From Desulfuromonadales bacterium C00003068 (GTDB lineage Bacteria > Desulfobacterota > Desulfuromonadia > Desulfuromonadales > Desulfuromonadaceae): a stretch of 9,971 nucleotides of DNA. The translations under genes were made by a program, and so were the position numbers. This document shows positions 1 through 5,815 of the stretch, in pieces. Each line of letters starts with the position of its first letter. Within the stretch, counting starts at the first letter, position 1. The stretch is from contig MAXR01000122.1 in NCBI GenBank assembly GCA_001751155.1, forward strand, positions 1 to 9,971, written 5' to 3'. Below the pieces are notes generated by a model. It saw only the letters and a program-made list of their open reading frames with translations. It was not told the DNA's origin and did not search any database.

Positions 1-1
1 T

Positions 2-85
2 TGCAGTATGACGTTTGAGGTTACCGGTACAGATGCTGATGGTAATGGTTTTGGCTCTACAACAGTTAGTGGAGAGATTAGATAG
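2..85 (+). CDS. 3' end of an unidentified gene (partial)
   Basis: An open frame enters from the left edge and ends at TAG 83-85, giving 27 residues that begin CSMTFEVTGTDADGNGFGST and finish VSGEIR. The alternating small, polar and beta-branched residues look like the last beta strands of an extracellular or Ig-like domain, but this is only an impression. The frame is preferred because a good hairpin terminator lies about 105 bases downstream on the same strand, as expected after a gene end. No family can be named from so short a tail. Confidence 0.4.
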   Translation, partial: CSMTFEVTGTDADGNGFGSTTVSGEIR

Positions 86-402
86 TGTTAGCATGAGATA
101 ACGCGGCAACTCTATTCAACTAAGCTTACATCTTCGTAGCAGTAATTGGCAGTGTGCTGTGGATGTTCCATTGCCAATAGTGTAGATAATAAGGCGGGTC
201 GTTGATTTTATGTCAATGACCCGCCTTTGATGGTCGTGTAACATCTCTTCTGAAAATTCCTCAAGGCCTGACAAAAAGACAGGTCGTGTTCTTTGGGGTA
301 CCAGCCCGATTAGGTTAAAAAAAATGTCGCTTTTTTATCCAATAAACGTTACTCGTGTGGCATTAGTAATGTCATGTTTTGATAATGAAAAGGACAATGT
401 AA
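86..402. other. Intergenic region with one terminator
   Basis: No convincing gene is seen here. Besides the terminator at 191-228 there is a weak hairpin with 7-bp arms at 145-151 and 172-178 (ATTGGCA / TGCCAAT). An A-run at about 317-324 precedes the YwbE gene. A GATAAT hexamer at 381-386 lies too close to the ribosome binding site at 391 to be a good promoter, so the promoter of the next gene is not identified. Confidence 0.5.
191..230 (+). terminator. Hairpin terminator of the left-edge gene
   Basis: Two 15-base arms at 191-205 and 213-227 pair with a single G-T wobble around a 7-base loop. The outer end of the stem is AAGGCGGGTC with CCGCCTT, so the hairpin begins with A residues and ends in a short TTT. 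It fits a factor-independent, possibly bidirectional terminator that closes the gene ending at 85. Confidence 0.75.
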
Positions 403-594
403 ATGAACGGAACGCGACGAGAAAATATTCGCAGCGGATTGCGGGTGAATATTGTATTAAAATGCGATCAACGTACGGGAAGCCTTACCGAAGGTGTTGT
501 GAAAGATCTTTTGACAAAAGCAGCCGTCCATACTCATGGAATTAAAGTTAGACTTGAAAGTGGTGATGTTGGCCGCGTCAAAGAGATCCTCTAA
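403..594 (+). CDS. ywbE: YwbE family protein (DUF2196)
   Basis: This 63-residue protein (MNGTRRENIRSGLRVNIVLK at its start) closely follows the Bacillus subtilis YwbE pattern. It has an N-terminal MNG-RRENI segment, the central DQRTGSLTEGVVKDLLT block, HTHGIKVRLESGDVGRV, and a short hydrophobic end. The family is a stand-alone small cytoplasmic beta-rich domain whose biochemical role is unknown. An AAGGA ribosome binding site at about 390-394 lies 8 bases before ATG 403. The gene has no close same-strand partner and is followed within 10 bases by its own terminator, so it is probably transcribed alone. The full family length is present. A longer overlapping frame from 324 has no family resemblance and is not a gene. 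Confidence 0.92.
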   Translation: MNGTRRENIRSGLRVNIVLKCDQRTGSLTEGVVKDLLTKAAVHTHGIKVRLESGDVGRVKEIL

Positions 595-600
595 GAATTG

Positions 601-653
601 ATGCCAGCCAATTGAGTCATTGGCTGGCATTGCTCTCCCTCTACTCTTTTTCT
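601..653 (+). terminator. Terminator of the YwbE gene
   Basis: A perfect 11-bp stem (601-611 with 620-630, ATGCCAGCCAA / TTGGCTGGCAT) with an 8-base loop starts 6 bases after the stop codon. It is followed by a pyrimidine-rich stretch ending in CTTTTTCT at about 646-653. The T tract is interrupted, so termination may be moderate. Confidence 0.75.
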
Positions 654-775
654 ATTAACGCATGCCGTTGACACCTCAGGAGCTTCAACAACCGGGACAA
701 CTTATGCCATTGTTTAATCGACTGTTTTAATCTCACAAGTTCTGATAATATAAAAGCTTAACCTGACGAGTGTCA

Positions 776-902
776 ATCTTCCGCACTGGCTCTGTACTTT
801 GCCTCTGGGGTACCCGCGAAGGCGGGTCCCCCAGAGGTTTTTCATAGATTTCGTCACTTCTGCCTTCGCGGGAGCGACGAACTTTTGGCGATAGCGGAAG
901 AT
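776..902. repeat. REP-like paired palindromic element
   Basis: The outer 9-base arms ATCTTCCGC (776-784) and GCGGAAGAT (894-902) are perfect inverted repeats. Inside are two hairpins. The first has 16-base arms (802-817 with 822-837, one mismatch, GAAG loop) and is followed by TTTTT at 838-842. The second has 13-base arms (851-863 with 868-880, two wobbles and one mismatch, CTTC loop). The two hairpins share the core CCCGCGAAGGC in opposite orientations. Paired inverted palindromes in non-coding DNA are typical of REP/BIME-type repeats. The GCGAAGGCGGG core resembles palindromes common in many proteobacterial intergenic regions. The first hairpin plus its T-run could also stop transcription towards the kinase. 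Confidence 0.65.
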
Positions 903-1051
903 CAGTGCTAATAAAGTTGATATAAGGAAGATAACAGCCTGATGCTGAAATAAATCACAGAAAGTCCTTATCTTTATCATTGACTCACCGTTATGACACA
1001 GGCAGAATATTGTTCGAATGAAGATTCGTTCTTGGTGCTGTTTTACGACTC

Positions 1052-1056
1052 AGGAG
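1052..1056 (+). promoter_or_regulatory. Ribosome binding site fixing the heme kinase start
   Basis: AGGAG at 1052-1056 lies 5 bases before GTG 1062. No comparable site precedes the upstream in-frame ATG at 993. The extra 23 residues that ATG would add are not typical of the N-terminus of a membrane kinase. Confidence 0.75.
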
Positions 1057-1061
1057 TGCGT

Positions 1062-2633
1062 GTGAAAATTAAGCTAGCGACAAAATTAAATGTTTCTCGG
1101 TCTTTGATCTTATTGGTAACAATGATCGTGTTTGCCTATCTATGTATCACCTCGTTAGAGAAGATGTACCTCAACGAAGCCATTGCCGATGCCGATACTC
1201 TCAGTGAAACCATTATCCGTTCAGTAAACTATCATATGCTCGAAGATGATCTCGACCGCGCTTATCACATGATTGAGGAGATTAGTGAACACGAGGGGAT
1301 CGAAACCATCCGTTTTTTCAATCACGATGGCTTAATCAATTTTTCAACAGAAAAAAATGAAGTTGGAACATTCCTCGATCCGAATGCTGAGGACTGTAAT
1401 TGGTGCCACTATCAAACTCCCGTTGTTATGGAGGATCCGGATGCCATCCATACCCGTACTTTTACTAACTCTGCAGGAAATAAAGTTCTCGGTGTGACCA
1501 AAGATATCTTGAATGAGCCGAGTTGCTCCACGGCGCAATGTCATGTTCATTCCGAAGACGATGTTATCCTTGGCGTTTTGGACATTCATATATCGTTAGA
1601 AAAAATGGAAGCTCAGGTGCTTTCAGCCCGTAACGGTGTTATTGCCTTTACTATTGCCATGATTTTCACTTTGGCTATTTGTCTTAACCTATTGATTAAC
1701 CGACTGATCAATCGTCCCGTCGTTGAACTCCTCGAACATACGCGTGCAGTAGCTCGTGGTGATCTGGCTAGCCGTGTTGAGCGGGTGCGCAATGATGAAT
1801 TTGGCGAGTTAGCCGAAGCATTTAATGACATGACCTACAATCTCGAAGTGGCTCACGATGAATTGACCGATTGGGGCAACACCCTGGAGCATAAAGTTGA
1901 GGAGCGCACCAAAGAGATCAAGCAGATGCAGTCAAAATTGGTGCAGTCAGCAAAACTTGCCGCATTGGGAGAGTTGGTCGCAGGGATTGCTCACGAGATC
2001 AATAATCCACTAACGGGAATTCTCACTTTTTCATCCATGGCGGCCAACGACCCCCGTTTGCATCCCGATCTAAAGCAAGACTTAGATATGATTATCGGTG
2101 AAACAGAGCGCTGCGCCCGCATTGTTCAAAATCTGCTGAAGGCATCCCATGAGACCGTTCTGGAAAAACGCTACGACTGCGTAAATCGGGTGATGGATCA
2201 TACGCTAGCATTAATCAGCAAGCACCCTTGTTTTGCCGCAGTGAATATCATTCGAAACTATGAAAAGGATTTGCCCGCCTGTGAGATCGACGCCGAACAG
2301 ATCGAGCAGGTGTTCATGAACATTGTCCTCAATGCTGGCCAAGCGATGCCAGATGGTGGCATCTTATGGATTACAAGTGCGCGTCAGGAGGATTCGGTGG
2401 TGATAGAGATCCTCGACACTGGTGCAGGGATCAGTGATGAGGTGATTGAGAATATCTTTGATCCGTTCTTTACCACCAAGGGGCGAAAAAAAGGGACAGG
2501 ATTAGGTCTTTCGATCTCTTACGGCATTGTTAAAAATCATGGCGGCAGTATTGAGGTTCACAGTCAACTCGGTGAAGGGACAAGCTTTGTGATTCAGTTG
2601 CCCCTGTCGGTAGAGGACGAGCAGGGCAAGTAA
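1062..2633 (+). CDS. Membrane histidine kinase with probable c-type heme sensor domain
   Basis: A 523-residue sensor kinase starts at GTG 1062 ([10 protein letters not shown]). It has a membrane segment at about 14-33, a periplasmic domain at 34-190, a second membrane segment at about 191-213 and a HAMP linker at about 214-267. A coiled coil follows, then the HisKA domain with His311 in AHEINNPL and an ATPase domain. The ATPase shows the N box (NIVLN, 420-424), DTGAGI (452-457), FDPFFTTK (467-473 region) and GTGLGLS (478-484). The periplasmic domain has CNWCH (112-116, CXXCH) and CSTAQCH (155-161, CX4CH). This pair recurs in delta-proteobacterial kinases and suggests covalent heme, hence redox or gas sensing; heme attachment is inferred. 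The core is of the NtrB/ZraS-like class, so the partner is probably a sigma-54 activator, but no response regulator is adjacent. The gene is complete. Its 3' end has a degraded copy just downstream. Confidence 0.92.
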   Translation: MKIKLATKLNVSRSLILLVTMIVFAYLCITSLEKMYLNEAIADADTLSETIIRSVNYHMLEDDLDRAYHMIEEISEHEGIETIRFFNHDGLINFSTEKNEVGTFLDPNAEDCNWCHYQTPVVMEDPDAIHTRTFTNSAGNKVLGVTKDILNEPSCSTAQCHVHSEDDVILGVLDIHISLEKMEAQVLSARNGVIAFTIAMIFTLAICLNLLINRLINRPVVELLEHTRAVARGDLASRVERVRNDEFGELAEAFNDMTYNLEVAHDELTDWGNTLEHKVEERTKEIKQMQSKLVQSAKLAALGELVAGIAHEINNPLTGILTFSSMAANDPRLHPDLKQDLDMIIGETERCARIVQNLLKASHETVLEKRYDCVNRVMDHTLALISKHPCFAAVNIIRNYEKDLPACEIDAEQIEQVFMNIVLNAGQAMPDGGILWITSARQEDSVVIEILDTGAGISDEVIENIFDPFFTTKGRKKGTGLGLSISYGIVKNHGGSIEVHSQLGEGTSFVIQLPLSVEDEQGK

Positions 2634-2689
2634 ACAGCTGCTAAGGTGTTACTGTAAACCCTGGGAAAGAATTGGTCAGTTTTTATATG

Positions 2690-2760
2690 GAAGGGCAATC
2701 TTTTAGATTCAGTTGCCCCTCTCGTTAGAGGCTGAGAGGGGCAACCTGAATAATTGGTGA
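2690..2760 (+). pseudogene. Decayed duplicate of the heme kinase 3' end
   Basis: Positions 2696-2745 match the kinase's own coding end at 2581-2630 in 40 of 50 bases without gaps, offset by 115 bases. The preceding GAAGGG is also shared after a 1-base deletion (2690-2695 against 2574-2579). Read from 2707 the copy gives IQLPLSLEAERGN, against [13 protein letters not shown] at the true C-terminus, then runs to TGA 2758-2760. This looks like the tail of a former tandem or paralogous kinase gene, now without its body and frameshifted. It has no start codon or ribosome binding site. Confidence 0.65.
2712..2745. terminator. Hairpin between convergent genes
   Basis: A perfect 12-bp stem (2712-2723 with 2734-2745, GTTGCCCCTCTC / GAGAGGGGCAAC) has a 10-base loop. 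It sits between the plus-strand kinase (stop at 2633) and the minus-strand TPR gene (stop at 2804). Neither strand has a proper T-run after the stem, so classical factor-independent termination is doubtful. It lies inside the decayed kinase copy. The intact gene end has a weaker version (TTGCCCCTG / CAGGGCAA), so the copy appears to have improved a pre-existing palindrome. Confidence 0.5.
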
Positions 2761-2803
2761 TATGATGAATTGATCTAGTGATGAAGCTTATTCACCTTTT
2801 TGG

Positions 2804-4075
2804 TTACGAAGACGTGCTGTATTGTGCCAGCAATGTTTTCCCTTCTTGAAGCAGGTCCTCCGTTAACCGCGAGTCAGTGACCACCGTTTTTAACAGGCTC
2901 AGACCTTGTTTGTCCCAACCGCGTGCCAAATAAGTTTGAGCTACGCGCAGTTGCCAACGTGGGTTGTCTGGCTCGTTACGACAAGCACCATTAAACACAT
3001 CAATGAGTTTGCGCAATTCTCGCCGTTGACGGAGTAAAAACTCCGCCAAGTAAAGGTTGATTCCACCACTGCAACCACCGCCACTTGGTAGTTGGCTGTA
3101 GAGCATCTCGGCCTCTTCAATTTCCCCTTTCCCCTCCAACAGCATTGCCGTCATTAACACAATACGTGGGTCAGTTTGTCCCGAACTAATCGCTTTTCTA
3201 CCGTGTTCAAGGGCGAGGTCGTTTTTCTGTTGTAAATGGTAGATCGATGCCAATTGAGCATGGCAAAATGCGGGTTCTTGATCCTGTGCTAACATCTGTT
3301 GAATCAGTACAATGGCTTCGTTGTGTTTTGCTTGCGCCATCAATAACATCACCAACGTTTCAGCCGCGAGTAAAAGGCTTGGGTTTTTCTTTAACGCCGA
3401 TTGCAGCGCAGCACATGCCTTCACCACCGAACCCTGCCGACCTAAAATTGATCCCACCTCAAAATCATAAAGATCATCGCGCTCGTCATCACTAATCTGT
3501 TTAAATTGTTTCAGTGCAGCAACCTCATCTCCCTGATGGGCGAGTAAAAAAGCCTGCTGAAAGGCCACACTCTTATCTTGATATCGTTCAGCCAACGCTT
3601 CAGGGTAGCTCACCAAAATAAGATCAAGTTGCGAGGCGAAATCGGGGTGATCCGCTTCATCAAGTGGAGCAGGGGAGCCCTCAACCTGTGGCCCACAACT
3701 AGAGCAACTACCGCAGTCACTCGCAGCGGCAACTGTAATAGGTTCAGCACTGTCAAGTTGGTTCAGTGTTTCATTGATTCGACCTTGAAGTTGAGGTGAA
3801 ACAGCTTGCTGTTGGGCCAACTGTAAATGATCCACCGCCCGCTGACGTTGATCGTCACGGAGTAGAAATAACCCTTCGTCCAAATTTACTTGGGCCAGCG
3901 TGTCGCCCGCTGTTGTGGCAAGCGTTTGTATCTCATTGCACTCATCAGTGGTTAATTCTGTTTGATCAAGCTCTTCAAGTATCAGCAAAGCATCGGCATA
4001 ACGCTGTTGAGTCATCGCTTTACGCAGTGCGGCAATATCGTTTGGTTTAGAAAAAAAGCGGCTAAATAGGCCCAT
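2804..4075 (-). CDS. TPR-repeat protein with a CXXCXXC motif, function unknown
   Basis: A cytoplasmic-type protein of 423 residues, starting MGLFSRFFSKPNDIAALRKA and without a signal peptide. Helical repeats of TPR character run through most of it. They are clear at about 20-35 (RYADALLILEEL), 225-260, 270-305 (AFCHAQLASIYHLQQKNDLALEHGRKAI region) and 375-400 (WQLRVAQTYLARGWDKQGLSLL). The linker at about 121-127 has CGSCSSC, and a glycine-rich loop at about 332-337 has GGGCSGG. The cysteines could bind metal or form disulfides, but this is unproven. TPR proteins usually scaffold protein complexes; no partner is evident here. ATG 4075 is chosen because AAGGA lies 10 bases upstream. The longer in-frame ATG at 4093 has no site and contains that AAGGA inside its own codons. 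The exported DUF1090 gene lies 108 bases upstream on the same strand. Confidence 0.85.
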   Translation of the reverse strand: MGLFSRFFSKPNDIAALRKAMTQQRYADALLILEELDQTELTTDECNEIQTLATTAGDTLAQVNLDEGLFLLRDDQRQRAVDHLQLAQQQAVSPQLQGRINETLNQLDSAEPITVAAASDCGSCSSCGPQVEGSPAPLDEADHPDFASQLDLILVSYPEALAERYQDKSVAFQQAFLLAHQGDEVAALKQFKQISDDERDDLYDFEVGSILGRQGSVVKACAALQSALKKNPSLLLAAETLVMLLMAQAKHNEAIVLIQQMLAQDQEPAFCHAQLASIYHLQQKNDLALEHGRKAISSGQTDPRIVLMTAMLLEGKGEIEEAEMLYSQLPSGGGCSGGINLYLAEFLLRQRRELRKLIDVFNGACRNEPDNPRWQLRVAQTYLARGWDKQGLSLLKTVVTDSRLTEDLLQEGKTLLAQYSTSS

Positions 4076-4085
4076 AATGTGGGGT

Positions 4086-4090
4086 TCCTT
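4086..4090 (-). promoter_or_regulatory. Ribosome binding site fixing the TPR gene start
   Basis: On the minus strand AAGGA (plus-strand TCCTT at 4086-4090) precedes ATG 4075 by 10 bases. The spacing is slightly long. It is the only purine-rich site near either candidate start. Confidence 0.6.
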
Positions 4091-4119
4091 CATCGGTTAT
4101 TGGTTGGAATGAAGGGAGT

Positions 4120-4148
4120 ATTTTATGTGGAATAGATGCGAAGCGCAA
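4120..4148 (-). promoter_or_regulatory. Possible sigma-70 promoter of the TPR gene
   Basis: Read on the minus strand, TTGCGC (plus coordinates 4143-4148) and TAAAAT (4120-4125) are separated by 17 bases. The -10 matches the consensus in 5 of 6 positions, the -35 only in 3 of 6. The leader to ATG 4075 would be about 40 bases. If real, the TPR gene can be transcribed separately from the DUF1090 gene. Confidence 0.35.
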
Positions 4149-4183
4149 GGGGGGATTGTGTGTAATTTTGACTCATTGTCTCG

Positions 4184-4627
4184 TTAGTGGATATTAAGGT
4201 CTGGCTTGACATGTAACTCTGCTAACTCAGCTTCAAGACGCGCTAATTTAAGTTTTTCTTCCTCAAGTTTCTGTTGAAATTTACGAATTTTATCTGTTTT
4301 TCCATATTCTTCAGCTTTAAGTAGGTCAGCTTCATACTCGGTAATCTCCCCCTCAACCTCTTCAATGTCGGCAACCAAGTCGGCTCTCAACCCTTCATCG
4401 GTACAATGTTTTTTAGCCTTTTTTAACGAGATTCTTAGACCCTCGGCCTTACGTTTATCGCCATGCTGTTGAGCCACCACAAGTTGCTGCTCTATTTCGC
4501 AAAATTTCCTTTCGCAACCCTTTAAGTTGCGACAATCTGTTGTAGCAAAAGCACTTGTTGAAAAATATAATAGGCCAACGAAAGCGACCGTTAAAATTGA
4601 AAACAAGAGCGTAATATTCCTAAGCAT
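4184..4627 (-). CDS. Exported coiled-coil protein, DUF1090 (YqjC-like)
   Basis: A 147-residue protein with a classic signal peptide: a basic residue at position 3, a hydrophobic stretch at about 5-23, and SAFA at 25-28 as the likely cleavage site. The mature part is a charged, Lys/Glu-rich pair of helices. Its pattern is C-x(5)-CERKFCEIEQQL, then AQQHGDKRKAEGLRISLKKA, KKHCTDEGLR, and a long second coiled coil ending at KLARLEAELAEL. This order matches DUF1090, represented by Escherichia coli YqjC, a small periplasmic protein of unknown function; the length is slightly above the usual size. AGGAG about 5 bases before ATG 4627 supports the start. It diverges from the transposase unit to its right and is followed at 108 bases by the TPR gene on the same strand. 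Cys32, Cys38, Cys43 and Cys75 could form disulfides. Confidence 0.85.
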   Translation of the reverse strand: MLRNITLLFSILTVAFVGLLYFSTSAFATTDCRNLKGCERKFCEIEQQLVVAQQHGDKRKAEGLRISLKKAKKHCTDEGLRADLVADIEEVEGEITEYEADLLKAEEYGKTDKIRKFQQKLEEEKLKLARLEAELAELHVKPDLNIH

Positions 4628-4780
4628 ACGTTTCTCCTATCAGGGTGAAAAACGAACAGAGTGTAAAAATCATCAATCGAAAAGTTACAAAAATAAAAAC
4701 TCACCACGAGTACCATCACTTTGATAAACTACAATAATTCAATCAACTAACCCAACAATAATTAAAGAAAATGATCAGAA

Positions 4781-4807
4781 AAACCAGGGTCAGGTCTTGA
4801 ATTGCAA
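4781..4807 (+). repeat. Left inverted repeat of the RAYT unit
   Basis: This 27-base sequence contains GGTCAGGTCTTGAATTGCAA (4788-4807). It is repeated in inverted orientation at 5679-5705 with one mismatch. It ends 23 bases before the transposase start, so the pair tightly brackets the gene and probably marks the ends of the mobile or formerly mobile unit. Confidence 0.85.
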
Positions 4808-4830
4808 CGTTCGTATGGTAATCTTCAATC

Positions 4831-5673
4831 ATGACACGACCATTACGTATAGAATTTGAAGGGGCCTTGTATCACATCACCGCGCGGGGAAATCGACAAG
4901 AATCGATTTTTTATAGCGATGATGACAGGGATACTTTTCTATATATTCTCGGAAAAGTGATCGCTCGGTACAATTGGATTTGTCACGGCTATTGTCTGAT
5001 GAATAACCACTACCATCTGTTAATTGAAACACCCGAAGGAAATCTTTCTGCTGGAATGCGCCAGTTGAATGGTGTTTATACACAAAAACTTAATCGTACT
5101 TACGATAAAGTGGGACACGTTTTTCAAGGGCGTTTCAAGTCTATTTTAGTTGAAAAAGACTCCTACCTTCTTGAGCTGTGTCGTTATATCGTTTTGAATC
5201 CTGTTAGGGTTGGTAGCTGTGACAAACCAGAACAGTGGGTGTGGAGCAGTTATCGGACAACAGTGTTCGGAAAGAAAGCACCAGATTGGCTGACGGTCGA
5301 TTGGGTTTTATCTCAATTCTCATACAAGAGAGTTGAAGCACGACAAAAATATCGTGAATTTGTTTTAGATGCCCTTAATATGTCAGAATCACCACTGAAA
5401 CAGGTAGTGGGGCAGTTAATTCTCGGCAGTCAAAGTTTTGTTGAAAGTCTAAATTTTCAACTCACGTGCAAGGCAGAGATCAAAGAGTTCTCTCGTCAAC
5501 AACGGTTGGTTGGCAGACCAGTTCTTGAAGAGTTAGTTACAGACAAACAAGATAAAACTTTACGAAATAAGGCGGTTAAGATTGCTCACTTTGATTATGG
5601 TTATTCGCTAAAAGAGATTGCGGATCATATTGGGCGGCATTATTCGACGGTCAGTCGGATTATTTCAGGTTGA
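4831..5673 (+). CDS. REP-associated tyrosine transposase (RAYT, Y1_Tnp/IS200-like)
   Basis: A 280-residue protein with the Y1 transposase fold in its first half. It opens with the typical RPLRIEFEGALYHITARGNR. The metal-binding HUH motif is His60-Tyr61-His62 in MNNHYHLLIE. VFQGRFKS (97-104) follows, then CRYIVLNPVR (117-126), where Tyr119 is the likely catalytic tyrosine. The C-terminal 100 residues are an added DNA-binding module ending in a helix-turn-helix, EIADHIGRHYSTVSRII, of the type seen in DnaA C-terminal domains. RAYTs cut and join single-stranded DNA at REP palindromes; most are single-copy and domesticated. The start has no clear ribosome binding site, but it matches the family N-terminus. 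The frame is intact with all key residues, so the protein is probably active. The inverted repeats flank it closely. Confidence 0.93.
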   Translation: MTRPLRIEFEGALYHITARGNRQESIFYSDDDRDTFLYILGKVIARYNWICHGYCLMNNHYHLLIETPEGNLSAGMRQLNGVYTQKLNRTYDKVGHVFQGRFKSILVEKDSYLLELCRYIVLNPVRVGSCDKPEQWVWSSYRTTVFGKKAPDWLTVDWVLSQFSYKRVEARQKYREFVLDALNMSESPLKQVVGQLILGSQSFVESLNFQLTCKAEIKEFSRQQRLVGRPVLEELVTDKQDKTLRNKAVKIAHFDYGYSLKEIADHIGRHYSTVSRIISG

Positions 5674-5678
5674 AAATA

Positions 5679-5705
5679 TTGCAATTCAAGACCTGACCAT
5701 GGTTT
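5679..5705 (-). repeat. Right inverted repeat of the RAYT unit
   Basis: The reverse complement matches 4781-4807 in 26 of 27 bases. The sole difference is one base near the outer end (CCATGG here, CCAGGG on the left). It begins 5 bases after the transposase stop. Confidence 0.85.
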
Positions 5706-5734
5706 ATGGTTTTCTCAGCTAGGGCTAATTCTTA

Positions 5735-5757
5735 TGGTATAGTGTACCTTGTTGTTG
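5735..5757 (+). promoter_or_regulatory. Extended -10 promoter of the alarmone synthetase gene
   Basis: TGGTATAGTGTA (5735-5746) contains an extended -10 (TGG followed by TATAGT) and is followed by GTTGTTG (5751-5757). No good -35 hexamer lies 16-18 bases upstream, which is tolerable for an extended -10 promoter. Transcription would begin near 5750, leaving a leader of about 65 bases before GTG 5816. The same arrangement occurs before the large sensor kinase at 6955. Confidence 0.5.
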
Positions 5758-5803
5758 ATGATTGTTAGCGACCAGTTCGGTATTTTTTCCGCTCGAATTA
5801 AAG

Positions 5804-5809
5804 AAGGAG
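5804..5809 (+). promoter_or_regulatory. Ribosome binding site fixing the synthetase start
   Basis: AAGGAG at 5804-5809 lies 6 bases before GTG 5816. The open frame extends upstream to a TTG at 5762, but that codon has no site and would start about 10 bases from the predicted transcription start. Confidence 0.8.
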
Positions 5810-5815
5810 TTTGTT

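Larger units (their letters stand above)
654..1061. other. Long non-coding stretch with nested palindromes
   Basis: About 400 bases before the heme kinase start contain no supported gene. They contain an imperfect inverted repeat (668-680 with 762-776), two GC-rich hairpins (802-837 and 851-880), and a 9-bp inverted repeat enclosing both (776-784 with 894-902). An AT-rich patch at 741-755 resembles a -10 region but has no partner -35. No clear promoter for the downstream kinase was found. A weak candidate -10, TATCAT at 975-980, lacks a good -35. Confidence 0.5.
4781..5705 (+). mobile_element. RAYT transposase unit bounded by 27-bp inverted repeats
   Basis: The unit of about 925 bases consists of an inverted repeat, one Y1-type transposase gene and the second inverted repeat 5 bases after the stop. 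No obvious target duplication flanks it, as expected for HUH single-strand transposases. It sits between the divergent DUF1090 gene and the alarmone synthetase gene without breaking a visible gene. Its right end abuts the synthetase promoter region, so insertion may have replaced upstream control sequence there. Confidence 0.75.

Noticed and set aside
324..545. Plus-strand open frame overlapping the YwbE gene
   Set aside because: It shares DNA with the well-supported YwbE gene in another frame, and its product has no recognisable family pattern.
714..980. Minus-strand open frame of 88 codons
   Set aside because: It runs straight through the two GC-rich hairpins and the enclosing palindrome. 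It has no ribosome binding site and its protein resembles no family, so it is an accident of the repeat region.
993..1061. N-terminal extension of the heme kinase from ATG 993
   Set aside because: The strong AGGAG lies immediately before GTG 1062, and the extra 23 residues would place an acidic, polar segment ahead of the basic start of the membrane anchor.
5762..5815. Extended start of the alarmone synthetase at TTG 5762
   Set aside because: No ribosome binding site precedes it, and the AAGGAG at 5804 points to GTG 5816.
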